Program-made: the position numbers and the translations under genes
Assembly: GCA_025024175.1 (NCBI GenBank)
Contig: QCXZ01000001.1
Span: 18,414,001 to 18,478,000 of the forward strand
From: Rhyzopertha dominica
Taxonomy: Eukaryota > Arthropoda > Insecta > Coleoptera > Bostrichidae
Length of the DNA stretch: 64,000 nt
Reading direction: 5' to 3'
Shown here: positions 1 through 11,870 of the stretch, one piece after another
How the letters are laid out: every line of letters starts with the position of its first letter
Position numbering within the stretch: the stretch's first letter is position 1
The notes under the pieces: model-generated
The model's input: only the letters and a program-made list of their open reading frames with translations
Databases searched by the model: none
Told to the model about the DNA's origin: nothing

Positions 1-2
1 TA

Positions 3-347
3 AATTCTACTAAAGATAAAGTACATTTAGAGAGTGAAGGTGTTTACAAAATTACTTGTTCTTGCGGAAAGTGTTACATAGGTCAAACAAAAAGAAAAGT
101 AGGTACGCGTTTGAAAGAACACATACGTGCTACTAGGTTGCAACAGATAGATAAATCTTCCGTAGCTGAACACTCATATTTGACTAGACACATGATTGAT
201 TTTGATAAAACAAAAATTTTACATAGAGAAAAATATTATCATAAACGTCTAATAAAAGAAGCTATAGAAATTTGTAGGAATACTAATAATTTTAATAGGG
301 ATTATGGAAATTATGAGTTAGGTGACATTTGGAAGGCTATTTTGTAG
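3..347 (+). CDS. Penelope-like element GIY-YIG endonuclease domain, C-terminal part (truncated by window start)
   Basis: The frame is open from the first bases of the window to a TAG stop at 345-347, so the N-terminal part lies outside. The translation shows a GIY-YIG nuclease core: a GVYKI strand, then CSCGKCYIGQT, followed about 9 residues later by the basic helix TRLKEH with the expected arginine. This cysteine-rich GVYKI/CYIGQT form is typical of the endonuclease fused to the reverse transcriptase of Penelope-like elements, where it nicks target DNA during retrotransposition. The sequence after the stop matches 3' tails found again near 23.9 and 25.6 kb, which supports a PLE end. No internal stop is seen, so this piece may be fairly young. 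The reverse transcriptase is not in view. Confidence 0.8.
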   Translation, partial: NSTKDKVHLESEGVYKITCSCGKCYIGQTKRKVGTRLKEHIRATRLQQIDKSSVAEHSYLTRHMIDFDKTKILHREKYYHKRLIKEAIEICRNTNNFNRDYGNYELGDIWKAIL

Positions 348-660
348 TTATCTTTTATCAAGTCGTTCGTGTATATCTAGTAGGTAGGTAGTTCCTTTTT
401 CATCGTTAGGTTCCTTTTTTATCAGGTTGGCACGTTGTTTCTATGACGTCTCGCTTCCTTGGTGATTTGTTTATTTACTTTCAAAAATTTGTTTGAACTT
501 GTGTCAGGCAAATTTTGAGGTTCTGCGTCTTTGACAAAGATTACAGTTGTAATTGAAACGTCAGACTATTAATTTTTTGTCAGTGTTTTTCAAGAGACAG
601 CGATCTATCCGACAAAATATTATCTTATTATATTATGGACGCTGAAAGCATGCACCCTCG
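348..660 (+). mobile_element. 3' tail of the Penelope-like element
   Basis: Non-coding sequence downstream of the GIY-YIG stop. It contains the segment from GTGTCAGGCAAATTTTGAGG through GAAACGTCAGAC, GACAGCGATCT and ACGCTGAAAGCAT, all of which recur at 25.57-25.85 kb and partly, in reverse orientation, at 23.88-24.01 kb. A short hairpin (ATTACA...TGTAAT) sits directly before GAAACGTC, a layout that resembles stem II and the GAAAC core of hammerhead-type ribozymes carried by PLEs. The ribozyme reading is inference because the CUGANGA box is poorly conserved here. Confidence 0.6.
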
Positions 661-714
661 TAAGTGAGAGACACTGCATACCTTTACACCCTATGGGTAA
701 AAAAGGAAACCGAT

Positions 715-715
<1 letters not shown>

Positions 716-789
<74 letters not shown>
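716..789. repeat. (TA)n microsatellite
   Basis: About 70 bases of almost pure AT dinucleotide repeat. It lies just after the PLE tail and accounts for an apparent minus-strand reading frame made of Ile-Tyr repeats. Confidence 0.95.
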
Positions 790-791
<2 letters not shown>

Positions 792-839
792 GTGTTTAAA
801 TATAGGTAGGTACCTAAACAGATGCCCAAATTTCTCATT

Positions 840-2800
840 CTCAGAATGACATCTGTTTTGTATTCACATAATGCATTTTCGTGTGTTTAAATAAATACGT
901 CAACAGAAAAATTTTTGGATAATTTGTCGGAATTATGTTTGCGCTCTTTTTATAAAACGCGTGATTAAGTCGGCTCATTGTAAAACACCGCTTGAGAGTG
1001 GCATTGCTTTAAAATATGCCGATATTCGCATACGCTTTTTGTAAAACGCCTAGGCGTATGGCAAAACGCCTAAATGTATAAGGCGCAACGTCAGGTCATG
1101 CTGCTTAATGCTTCATTTTACATTTAGCCCAGTCGTTTTCGAAAAGCTTTTGCAATATGCCTACGAGATATAAATAAACACAACATCCATGCACCACGAA
1201 GGATTCGACTTACAACCCTTTGAACCAAACAGACTAGCTAGACCCTGGATCATCTATAATATTTATTATTATAACATTATTACTTAGTTAAAGTTATTAG
1301 TTATTACATGATTTGCTGAACCGGTATAACTATAAAAGTAGTAGGTACATGTATTTTTATGGGGTATCTCCTCTGTTCACTAACGACAATATGACATGCC
1401 CACTTCCATCAAACACAAAATGGCAAATTCGGATTCCACACAAGTACCTATTTCATTTCGCGCGACATTAAATTATCCTCTGTAAAGGTTCCGCATTGAA
1501 AAACCAGTTAAGTACAATCGGAGCTCTTTTATTATTATTCCAGTCAGTCGTCGATTGCATGGCATACTAAGATGTAAAATGCACACCTCAATCTTCGTTC
1601 TCCACCCGTCACTCTGGTCCCCGGATTCGAAAACCCCCAATGGCTCTTATCTAGAGCTGCACCCTCAGCCACCCCCATCCTCCTTTGGTGGTTAAAATTC
1701 CTGGCGCGCCATAATTGAATCTAAAAACACATTGAGCGCCGTCTCGGGGTGGCCGGCTTTAATCCAATTGTTCGCGCCGCCAACACAATTCATTAGTAGC
1801 TAATCAAGTTCCACAACATTGCGCAGGGTCCGACATCTGTTATCTGTTCGATGCAATTGCAATTGTTCCGAATGGAATTCGATTTATGGATTTTATCGCT
1901 GCACTTTTAATTAGGATGGGGAAACGGCGTTAATGGTTATTTTGAAATGAAAACCGCTTTTACAGTTCTGTTTTTAAGCGAATTGTTTTAAACACGTTTA
2001 CTGCAAGTGGGTGTATACCGTACACCTTCAAATAAAATGGTTTATTTAGGATGAATATCATTTGGATTAGTGAAATAATAGTACTGGTTATTAAACGCTG
2101 AAACCTTAGAACATGAAAGGTAATAAGGTTCTCGTTAAAAGTCTCGAATAATCTCAAAAAGAGGAGGTATCTATTATAACCGAAATTTTAGTTCCGTAGT
2201 TACATGGCGATAAAAGGAAGAAAAATAAAATATTATTGTGATAACAAAATGCGCAAATCTTATTGATCTTGTTATTAAATACACTTTCGGAACGATAAAT
2301 AGTATTGAAGTTCTCGAAAAAAACATCTGATAAACAACCGCTACCGGCATCTCAGTCTCAGAAAGTCAGGAATAAATTCTGCAACTATACGGTTCTAAAT
2401 CTGAAAAAGCCTTTCTCAAGTTGTGTCATAAATAATAATAAAATAACAATCCCAAGCCATCTACCATGCGACAAATTTCTATCGACCTATTATAACCAAA
2501 ATGTATACTTCTTCTACTGCATATTAATTTATACCTCACATTAATATGCGCGCCAGAAAAGAAGACAGACGTGGTGGGGACAACAATTGTCGCCAGACAG
2601 TTCAACCATTGATGTGCCTGCCATTATTCATGGTCACAATTTCAGGCTAGCGCGACGAATAAATTTATTAAGTCGGCCGACCCATGCGGTTTCCTCCGTC
2701 CAAATTGTGGACGATGTTACATTCCTAAGGTCCGACTTCTTTCCTGGGGTGCACTATACTTACCTGCTCTCTCGCACTCAGTCTTCTATCACTCTAAATA
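840..2800. other. Unassigned DNA with a GC-richer block at about 1590-1900
   Basis: No protein similarity recognised. The block at 1590-1900 (GGCGCGCC, TCGGGGTGGCCGGC, several ATTA/TTTATGG-type homeodomain-like cores) has less AT bias than its surroundings and could be a regulatory or conserved non-coding element. That is inference from composition only. The rest is AT-rich sequence without clear structure. Confidence 0.25.
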
Positions 2801-2806
2801 AATATC

Positions 2807-2953
2807 TAAGGTTTCTCTTCTCTTTGTTAAAGTTGATGTTAGCTAAAATCAACCCAGTAACTATGACAACACCTTAAATTGAGTAATGGGATTAGTTTCG
2901 ATTTTAAGTACAGAGTTGATTTTAACTTGAAATAGGTAAGAGAAATCGGCCCA
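2807..2953 (+). mobile_element. MITE, copy 1 (about 147 bp, inverted ends)
   Basis: The ends are imperfect inverted repeats: left GGTTTCTCTTCTCTTTGTTA, right arm ending AAGAGAAATCGGCCC. The subterminal parts GATGTTAGCTAAAATC and GAGTTGATTTTAACTT continue the symmetry. A second copy in opposite orientation lies at 31,356-31,504 and aligns along its whole length. No coding capacity. The parent transposon family is unknown and target duplications are not clear. Confidence 0.65.
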
Positions 2954-3394
2954 CATACTTTATTCGTTAGTTAACTCTTTAGCTCTTGTTCGGTGATGCA
3001 TTGTAAGTGAGAAGCATTAAAATTTACGATTGATTAGAGTTTGCAAGAATTTTTTCTATCAACACATTTATCAGTGATAAATATTTGTCCAATTTGTATT
3101 TCCTTTGATAGTACTTATTTTTCATTTATTAAGTATTAAGCTACGAGAAAAGATACGGCGGCTANTAATTTGGAAAGAGAAATGACTGTACTAAAGTATG
3201 AAGTAAAACTAGGGCTTTACTCTCTAGTACGCAAAGAAAAGGATCATACATTTGCATTTTCTTTCAATTTTACATTTACATTAGATTGTTACCTTTCCTT
3301 TACTAAAATTTCACTTCTAATAATGAGTTCGCTACAGGAAACATGAGTGAACTCTAGTCGACACAATTACGAATATCCTGGACTTTAGTGTTGC

Positions 3395-4075
3395 TGCTGA
3401 AACAAAAGATTTCTCGGTCTCGTCTCGATCACCTCTCGAAATTCAAGATGGAAAGTGCCATTCTTACATCTCAAATTTTCAAGACGAGATTAAGATTTTA
3501 TCTCGTGTATTTCGATCTCGAAGCCATTTAAGCAACTCACAAAATATATAAAAATTTGGTCATAATTGATATTATTTAAAAAAATACATACTTGTATAAA
3601 GCGAGAAAAATAAGTCTTTAGATATTGGCATTTTTTATTAAATATTATTCCGAATGTACATATATCGATTTACATCTCAAGGTTTATAGTACAGTAATAA
3701 TAAACTACACTATTAATATAGTGATATGGAGAGTACGGTTAAGAAATATGAGAATCAAGAAATAAGTAGCAAGTAGGTAGTCTCTCTAAACACATCGTAC
3801 CTACGGGAATAAACAATTGTGCAGATTAAATACTTTTGTTTTTATTGATCTGTTAGTAGCTAGAGAAAGGCAAAGTTCAGAAGTACATATTTAAATTTCA
3901 CAATAATTGAGTCAAAGGAATTTATAGAATAATGATAGTGATCTAACAGATATTTTTAATTAATCGATTCACATTGTGTTTGTTTTGACCATCCGCAATA
4001 TGTATATCAAATTCGAGATTCTCGATTCGAGATTTTTCAAAATTCGTCTCGTCTCGTCTCGTCTCGCGGTAACAT
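3395..4075. repeat. TCTCG-rich degenerate pentamer region
   Basis: TCTCG/GTCTCG motifs cluster at about 3414-3445, 3480-3530 and as a near-perfect array at 4045-4070 (CGTCTCGTCTCGTCTCGTCT), separated by AT-rich DNA. The outer edges (TTTAGTGTTGCTG and, reversed, CACTAATGTTACC) are vaguely alike and might be element ends. No coding sequence seen. Nature uncertain. Confidence 0.4.
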
Positions 4076-5129
4076 TAGTGCACTTTCTTAATCAATTGTA
4101 TAAATAAACTAAACTAGATATATTAATTTTAAATTTAAGAAATTCTTCGCTTGTGTTATTTTTGTGTTACTTCGAAAACATGAGTATGTATCTATTTTTG
4201 CTGTGGGTTAGTTTCATATAACAGATATAGACTTATGAATCATGTCTTTAAAGTAGCTATATCGCTGTTCGCGATCCCTGGTCTACACTGTTGCCAATAG
4301 GACCAGTTGGATTAAAATAAAGTATTATGTTTAGCCTTAAAATTGACACTGACAAATTGATAAGTAATAACAAGTAAAAATGTTATACGTTATAGATATA
4401 TACATACACGTATGCAGTTCAGTTTGAGTCATGCTGTGCATACACCAGAAACTTTCAAACACTGGCAGCGAAAAACGAACTGTCGATTGTCATTGAAACT
4501 GTCACTGTCAACCCAGAGGCGATCTTAATAGTATGCGGGCCCCCGAAGCTAGGAAACATAGGTGAAATTTTTGAGGGGGTAAGGGGTTTTTATGGCATGG
4601 GGGTCGATATGACTTACGACATTAATGATTCGGAAACCTTTTACATGCATGCAAGATCAACAAACTAGAACACATAATAAAACTATCACCGACTTACGAT
4701 GCAGAAGAAATCCACCACATTATTGCATTAGTTTTTTTGTTGTGAGTTGAGCTGTATCATCGCCATTTTTGTATCGTCTTTTGTTTTAAAGCCATAGCTA
4801 CCTTTGAAAAATGTAACATTTCTTCATTTATCAAAATCTCTGGGCTTGCTGACAACGGGTTTTATACCTACCAAAGGCAAATTGCCAAAATCCGCATTTT
4901 TCAATATTTTTGAAAATGATTTTCGATATGTGACATCTTTTTTGTTTTTACTAGTTACATCTAACCCACATTGAAAAAACTTAGAAATTCTGGTTGCCTA
5001 CCCTGCTCGGGACAAAAATTGCATCCTTTTGATACTGACAACACATATACAGATGTAGCAGACTGAAATTGTTACTTTCAGATGTATGCAATATATTATT
5101 AGCTTAACAGCAAGTAGCTTATGGTAAGG

Positions 5130-5548
5130 TTGAGTAGGAAGAAGAAGGCGTATAACGAAATTAAGGATTAGGAAAGGTTTTCTTATACTGAAATGGAATA
5201 TATTAAACATTCTATTCGGAATATAGATTAGTTTATACATTCTCTTAGAAACAAAATATACTAAACATTCTTTTCAAAACATAATATAATACATTTATAA
5301 GCAGAGCATAATAAAATGCGTGCACTTCAGCTGGAGCATATTTCGTTCACTGCTGAATTTGTAGAGTAGGTCTTCCCAAAATTTGACTATTTATTTTGAT
5401 AATATTATTATATTATATTAATTATATTATATTATTATAATTGTTGAAAGAATTTCGAAAAGTTCCTAAAAGAATGTTTAAATATACCATTTCAGTGTAA
5501 GAAAACTTCTTCTAATCCTTAATCTTGCTTTCTCCCTTTCTACTCAAT
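5130..5548. repeat. Foldback (long inverted repeat) element
   Basis: The left arm (about 5130-5212: TTGAGTAGG, ATTAAGGATTAGGAAAG, ACTGAAATGGAATAT) is matched in reverse complement by the right arm (about 5466-5548: ATACCATTTCAGTGTAAG, CTTCTAATCCTTAAT, CTACTCAA). Arms are roughly 80 bp with several mismatches and the spacer is about 250 bp of AT-rich DNA. No reading frame. Probably a non-autonomous transposon remnant. Confidence 0.6.
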
Positions 5549-5565
5549 TTTATGAAATAGGACAT

Positions 5566-6622
5566 TACTACAGTGAAATTTTCCTTAACGGATACCCTCA
5601 ACAGACGGATACTTCCAGTAAACGTACAGTTTTCCCGAATTCAGTAGTAGGGAATCTTGTGCATTTCTGCACAAAAGTAAAAAGAATCTTCCTTGAATAA
5701 TGTACAGCGCACAATGACGGCAAGAGCGTATGTGCCACATGAATAGTAAATTCGGTAATTCCTTGTAAGCTACAGGTTGCAAAAATCCATCAAAAAGCAA
5801 CTATAAGAAATCGTAATAAAAGTCTTAAACCTATCCTTTAAAGCAAGTATAAAAGCCCACAGCATGCACACATTTACGAAATAATCTTTTTTTTTTCATA
5901 GTCTGTTCTTTCCACATTGGACATCATAATATCATACTACCACTTGCTTTTCAAATACTTTATCTAAAAGTAGTGCTTAAAACTTCTGTTACGAAATAAT
6001 AAACCACAAATAGCTTAAATACAAATCCAATGGCGTCGTCGTGAACATACAATTTCCTAAAAAACAGATACCTACTACTTGTATTTTTTCATCAGAATGA
6101 AACTATTCTATAAGTCTAAAAATATACTCCGGAATATATCCTGAACATTACATTAGAAAATTATGATTTTGGTAATAATTTACATATTAAAATAAACATA
6201 ATTTCCATTTAACTTTTAGATATCCATCATAAATTTACCGTTTGTCTTTATTAGCTTAGCTAGTGACAGCTTTTGCAGAGTACTATTTGTATTATGAGGT
6301 TCCTGTTTGAACCTTGCAATCACATTAATATGATAACGTGGCTTCTGATGGTATGAATAATTTACACCTACACTGCTTTCGTTAAAAATTAATTTTGAAA
6401 TTATTATTTTAGGTTCTGAATACATACATAAAAACGGAATTACTATTAATTAAAATTATGTTCCTCAAAGTGCAGGTNCAACTAAAGATCAACTTGTCAA
6501 ATCTNGACTAAACTTCATTATGACCTACCAGAAATATTACAATATTACTTATAAAAACAAAAACATTTGCCTTCCATTCCAGTGTAAAGGAAAAAAAAAG
6601 TTGTTTAAAATAGCTCTACGTC
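5566..6622. other. No recognisable feature
   Basis: AT-rich DNA. The short open frames on both strands have no recognised similarity and no supporting motif. Confidence 0.4.
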
Positions 6623-7537
6623 TTAAGAGGGGCGTTTACCTAGAGCGAATCGGGTCATTTTAAGCACCTACCGTTTTACATTTTACCGAGTTATTCGAAA
6701 CTTTTTCGAAGTGAAATTTCGACACGGCAATGACAAAAGATGTAGCTACAACGTAGAGTTCGAGTTTTTTCTGAATTTGGTACGGTAATGTAAATATTTG
6801 TTGTTATATTTTGCTTAAAAATGCGTATTTTTGGCGAGCTATATCTCGAAAACTAAGGCACATAAACGAAAAATTCGAACTCCACGTTGTAGCTACATAT
6901 TTCTTTGTACACTACCAAAAACATGAGCACGATAAATAAGTAAAAACATTCAAAAAATCTAAAACCGCAAACCCTTTCGCACGAGTCCGTCAAGAGAGCG
7001 GAATGCGAATGCCCATCCCCACCAGATCCGTCGCGTGGTATCCAGAGAACAGTGAGGCTAAGATGCAAACCTGTCGGGAATGATCGTGCGGTATACGATT
7101 TATTCCGATATGACCGGATTTCTAAGCTTTTATGTCTAAATACACGTGACAAGTTTAATGTTAAAAGCTATTTCACATTAGCTTACTGTCTGCCGAAGCA
7201 ATGGGGAGGCGGAATGAAAATTATTATAAAAGTTCCTCCAAAAATCATAGTCGACATGCAGTTAGAATGAAATGTTATATAGTTCATATTTACAGAAATA
7301 AATGGGTTATTGCATATTTTGAATAACCTGGTATAATATCATAGTAAGTTACTAATATCATGCTTACTTTTTTATGCACGCGCTACAGTCAGCAATTTTC
7401 CGAATATTAGTTTAGCCCGTCTGATCTTTGCGTAATTTCAACCTATCGGCTACCCTCTTACGTCCCGTGTCCCGCTGGTAACATGGGTTGCATAGTTTAC
7501 ATTTTGCCCGATCGCTCCAAGTAAATGCCCCTCTTAA
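6623..7537. mobile_element. Non-autonomous TIR transposon with TTAA target duplication (piggyBac-like boundaries)
   Basis: TTAA at 6623-6626 and 7534-7537 flanks a 907-bp unit. The ends are inverted repeats: left GAGGGGCGTTTACCTAGAGC, right (reverse complement) GAGGGGCATTTACTTGGAGC, and the match continues inwards for about 40 bases. A further internal inverted pair, GTAGCTACAACGTAGAGTTC near 6734 and its complement near 6877, gives a subterminal repeat structure. TTAA duplication is characteristic of the piggyBac superfamily, but the GAGGGGC terminus is not the classical piggyBac end, so assignment is tentative. Small open frames inside (6853-7152 minus, 7052-7270 plus) do not resemble a transposase. 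Confidence 0.65.
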
Positions 7538-9054
7538 CGATTATTTCATTGTAGAAATATTGGCATGCTGAGTAAATAATATTATAATTTATATTAATAC
7601 AATATATTATATTGATTGACAATATTATTATCTCTATCTATTGTAAGGAATCAAATTAACAAACAATAATCTTAAGTTTAAAAATAAATACTTTCAATTA
7701 ATATTATTTGCTCAATTCTAGACCGTTCAGATTATATCCTTATACTCCTTATAAAACTTGGCTCTAATCCACTTCGACAAGAAACTAAACTTATATTGAC
7801 AAATACTGCATTAATCACTACCTAATAACATGTAATCCAGCAAAAAAAGAACTGTGAGAAGTATATGTAAGTATTCATTTTAAATGTATTTTTAGATTTG
7901 ATGGTGAAACGAATCAAATGAAAATCATTAACTAGCAAGTAATTGATACCATTTAGCTACCTAAGTAAGAAAACTTGTGCCGATTCTATAGATGTATTCT
8001 TCTGTATAACAAAAGTGTTCTTGAAAATAATTGGTTCCACTCGTGTAAGTTTCACCCTGTATAAGGCNACTCAAAAATAAAATCATACACAANATTTACG
8101 TCGCNCATTTTGGCAATCCAGAAAACCAATCTTGCTCTCTTTAAACACAAATTGGAAGTGCCAAACGCACTGTGGGGCGGAGGCCACGTGCTCCGACGTT
8201 ACTTGCGGTATTTATCGATACCGCTGGTGTGTCAAACATATTCATGAAGTGTCACGGCCAAGCTAATAAACCTTTCTGAAGTTTGCAGCCGATATTGTTA
8301 CCCTGTATTTCTGGCCTTACCACCCCACACCAGAAGGGTTTGCTGGGAAACGAGGTGCCAGCACATCAGCCATACAAGTGAGGTAATTAAATACTGGTTC
8401 TGCTGGAGGTAGCGAAATCGTTTTCCTTTAATATTGACTCTTAATAAGCTACCGTTTTGTAATATATATTTATATTTGTGCTAACTATAAAATGTTGTAA
8501 CTTATATTGCAAAGTTATTATAAGCCGGATTAGAAAAATGTGTGCTGCAATCTACTATTTGCCTTTTTATAGTTGAATATTTAACACTGGTGTCAGTNGA
8601 AATTCTGGCAAATAATTCAGTATTAATATGGAAGCGTACGCTAAATGCCAGATAATTTCTGTCAAAAATTAAATGCAGTAAAATTATGAATAACATGATT
8701 TGTGATCCCAAACGAGATCCAAAAAGACCTTAAAATTTCCTATTATCTTAGTCCTACCAACAGTGTTCTGCTCAAACTCTTCAAAGAAGTGATCGCAGTC
8801 AGTTGCGGATACATCAGGAGTGATATACATGGTGTGATTCACGGTCGATGACGTTGACGGAATACCTAATCACCTAATCCTAATCACAAGGTACAATAAA
8901 TTCTACTTTTATTAAGAAAAGCTTTTACTATAGTTTATGTTTGTGGTGACCCTGAATAAACACAATTTATTGTTAAAGGTATAAAAAAGTGAAGAAAGTG
9001 GATGGGGACTGAAAAAAATATTAAGTACATCAGCGTAGATACTAACAATGATGA
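7538..9054. other. Unassigned DNA; GC-richer stretch at 8130-8400
   Basis: Mostly AT-rich without structure. The 8130-8400 part is more balanced in composition (GGGGCGGAGGCCACGTGCTC, CACCCCACACCAGAAGGG) with short open frames but nothing recognisable; it may be a conserved non-coding element or old exon. Several N bases near 8068-8105. Confidence 0.25.
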
Positions 9055-9297
9055 TGCAAGGAGATTAAATGTTNATGGAATGNTAAATATGTTGAATGAA
9101 GAGTTGCTAATAGAAGATATCCAGCTGCATATAAAAATTNTCTGCAAATGAGCAATGCTTCATTTGAAAAATTGTTTGAACTTGTCCATAACAAAATAGG
9201 GAAACAAGATATACAATTCCGTGAAAGCATTCCTTACGTTTCATTTACAAATGCAAGACATCGCATCATTTTCCCAGGGTTGCCAAATGTTTACTGA
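9055..9297 (+). pseudogene. PIF/Harbinger transposase fragment
   Basis: A degenerate open stretch. From about 9127 it reads AYKN-LQMSNASFEKLFELV followed by KIGKQDIQFRESI, which fits the N-terminal region of PIF/Harbinger transposases (family pattern: Y-N-F-R-M-S...F..L...V...I.K.DT..R..I). The segment before it is in weaker agreement. The frame ends at TGA 9295-9297 and three N bases interrupt it. Neither the DDE domain nor the Myb-like partner protein is visible. Assignment rests on this one motif block. Confidence 0.55.
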
Positions 9298-11534
9298 AAC
9301 CAATATATTTTAAGAGGCCTAAAACATGTTGATGTATTAATTGACTGATAGTAGCTACATGTACGTAGCTCGTTTAATAATAACAAATTTCAAGTAGGAG
9401 TCGCTCAAAGTCACAGATATACCCTATTCGAAAGTTTATTCCGCCGATATCAGTATAAAAGGTGCCCAATCTCACAACCCTGCGTATAAAGTAGGTCCAC
9501 TCGGATATTATATATCAGTTTTCAATTTTTAACAAAGTATGGAAATTCAGTACAAGAAAATAGAACGTGGATTAAATTCTTGTATTGAAACGGCGCGCGC
9601 GTTCTGTTCGCCTCATATTGCCACTAACGTTCCTGTTCGCTACTTTTTTTAAATATCATAAACACACACTTCAGAAATAAATAAAGTAACCAGCAAAAAT
9701 AGTTTTTGGCAAATGTCTCAAAAAACTATTGAGGACAGCTACCCATTACGCGATATCAAATTAAAGAGTACTGAATTCTATAATTACTTGTAGAACAATC
9801 GATATACCGTTCCTTTTGAAAAACAATTGATGTCCATGATTATACATATTCCTGAATCTGCAGCTCGATATTGTGATAGGTATTAAAACTGAATAATTAT
9901 AAGTGAGTGTTATTAGTAAATCTTGATCTAAAAATACAGTTCGGTTGAACCTTACTCTGTTTTCGAAAATTAGTTATTTTTCGAGGTAGTTGAAGACGTC
10001 ACATTTTTCGAATAACTACAAAACTATCTAGATAATAGAAAGCAGGCTTTCACGGCAGTTGTTCACGCTTGAGAATCTGGAAGACGGTACAATCATAAAA
10101 ATGTTTGTTTGAAGTGAAATATGAATGTTCAATTCAAATGCATGAACGTTTCCAATATTCGTAACTAAATCATATATTTACTGTAAGAATTTGGTTGCTT
10201 TAAGATTGTTTACTTGTTTTAAGGCACTTCATTTTTATATTAAGCATGTTTAGCTTCCACAAAAATTACGTATTAGGTTAAAAATAAAGATACATTGATT
10301 TAAAGCAGATTTTTTCAATTCAACTGTAAAACAGTGTTGTTTCAAACAACTGATATTTTCAATTTTAAATAAATTTATGCAGAATGTAGTTATAATAAAA
10401 ACATGTGTTTTATTTTTAAACTTGTTAAGGTTAGAATAAAACGATTATATTTTAAAGCCAAACGTCTTTATTATTACCTATGTTCTATATAACAAACAGA
10501 AAACCATACATAGGAAGTATAAAATAAGCATTTATGGTGAAATCCAACAGAAAAAAATAATACTGATTCAACACTATAGGGTCAAAAATAACTGCTAGGC
10601 ACAATAACAGCAAAGAAAAATGGTTATATTATGCCATCAGGCTAATTCGCAATTATTTACTGTAGCGTCATATCACCTATCTGACGACTGGATGTGCGGC
10701 ACTCCATAGCATACGGAATAACACCACGCGTCGTAAAGAAGTTTGGTATATAAACACGCATTTTTCACAAACTTGTCGCGACCACAGTAAACGGATTTCA
10801 GATTCGTATTCAAGAGGTCATTTTCTAGGAGTACGCAAAATTTCAGCTCGATAGGTGATGGCACGCTTAGTAAATGATTACCACTTACTTACTCTCGAAA
10901 ACTTCTACAATTTCTGGAAATCCCCAGTCTTCCAGCAAACTTGCCACACTTGCATACATGTTGAAGTTTTTGTATGTTGATATGTTGATAACATAGGTTA
11001 GAACTAAACCGGCGCGGCGCAATGCTGGCATACACTACTCGTCTACGTCATTTTAGCGCGCAATTNAAAGATGGTAATTTTAAATTAAATATATCACGTT
11101 TAATGTAAAGAATCATTTGTTTATTTTAAAGTAAACGTATTATTGACGTAGGACTTTCAGTAAAAGAATGAAAGGTTTGAACGAAAACCGTTTGATACTT
11201 TTATACAAATATGATGACATTTAGAATTAACCAAACGTAAATTTTTAAAAATATGCTTTCTGTTTGTTAGTGATAAAAAGGAATAAGTTCACCACGAAAT
11301 CCGATTTCTACTTTTAAAAATACTATTCAAATATACAGTAATCTTTTCATAAAACAAGAGCGTTTTCGAGAATATAACAAATATTTTAATGCAAATATGC
11401 ATCTTTTTCTGTAAGCATCTATTTCTAAACAAATATATATTCTTATTTGAAACAATCACAGACACGCAACCAGCCCAATGGAACGACTACTATGTAAGTC
11501 ACGACAAAGAATGAATTCGCCAGTCAAATTCCTT
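9298..11534. other. Unassigned AT-rich stretch
   Basis: No coding similarity recognised. A GCGCGCGC run lies near 9592-9600. At 10,660-10,865 short inverted TCACCTATC / GATAGGTGA elements bound about 190 bp and could be a small decayed TIR element. Confidence 0.3.
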
Positions 11535-11569
11535 CTGAAGAAGCCGACAGTATGATCGGCGAAACGTCA
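11535..11569 (+). ncRNA. Hammerhead-like ribozyme motif of a PLE terminus (candidate)
   Basis: CTGAAGA (11535-11541) matches the CUGANGA box of hammerhead ribozymes. It is followed by a perfect 5-bp stem GCCGA (11543-11547) / TCGGC (11556-11560) and directly by GAAAC (11561-11565). This is the order CUGANGA, stem II, GAAAC. One extra A (11542) between the first box and the stem departs from the canonical fold. PLEs are known to carry hammerhead motifs in their terminal repeats. A similar arrangement occurs on the minus strand at 51.46-51.49 kb. Activity is not shown. Confidence 0.45.
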
Positions 11570-11693
11570 AGAATAAATTCTACGACTACGTCGTCAAACC
11601 CGGAAGAACTTTCTACGATATCTATAATCTAGACCCTAAAAATGCTTATGAAACTCATTACCCTTCAATGACAAATCTAAAAGTAATAATACA

Positions 11694-11870
11694 CAGGGTG
11701 TTTCATTTAAAATAACGAACTTGCAGTATACTTCGGAAATAACCCGAAGTGTCTGAAAGAGGCCAATGATATAGTCATTTACGTACAAAACTTCAGCATG
11801 ATCGATTCATAAACAGGCTGCTGTACGACCCTAAGTATAGCCCATTATAAATAAATGAATGAACTCGACA
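11694..11870. mobile_element. Terminal fragment of a mariner-like element
   Basis: CAGGGTGTTTCATTTAAAAT followed by AACGAACTTG has the CAGGGTGTTTC start typical of insect Tc1/mariner-type elements and is preceded by ACA. A related sequence, GGGTTTCTTTTTAAAATAAC, occurs at about 27,054. No transposase follows, so this is an end fragment. Confidence 0.4.

Noticed and set aside
620..838. Minus-strand open frame with a long Ile-Tyr repeat
   Set aside because: It is the translation of the (TA)n microsatellite.
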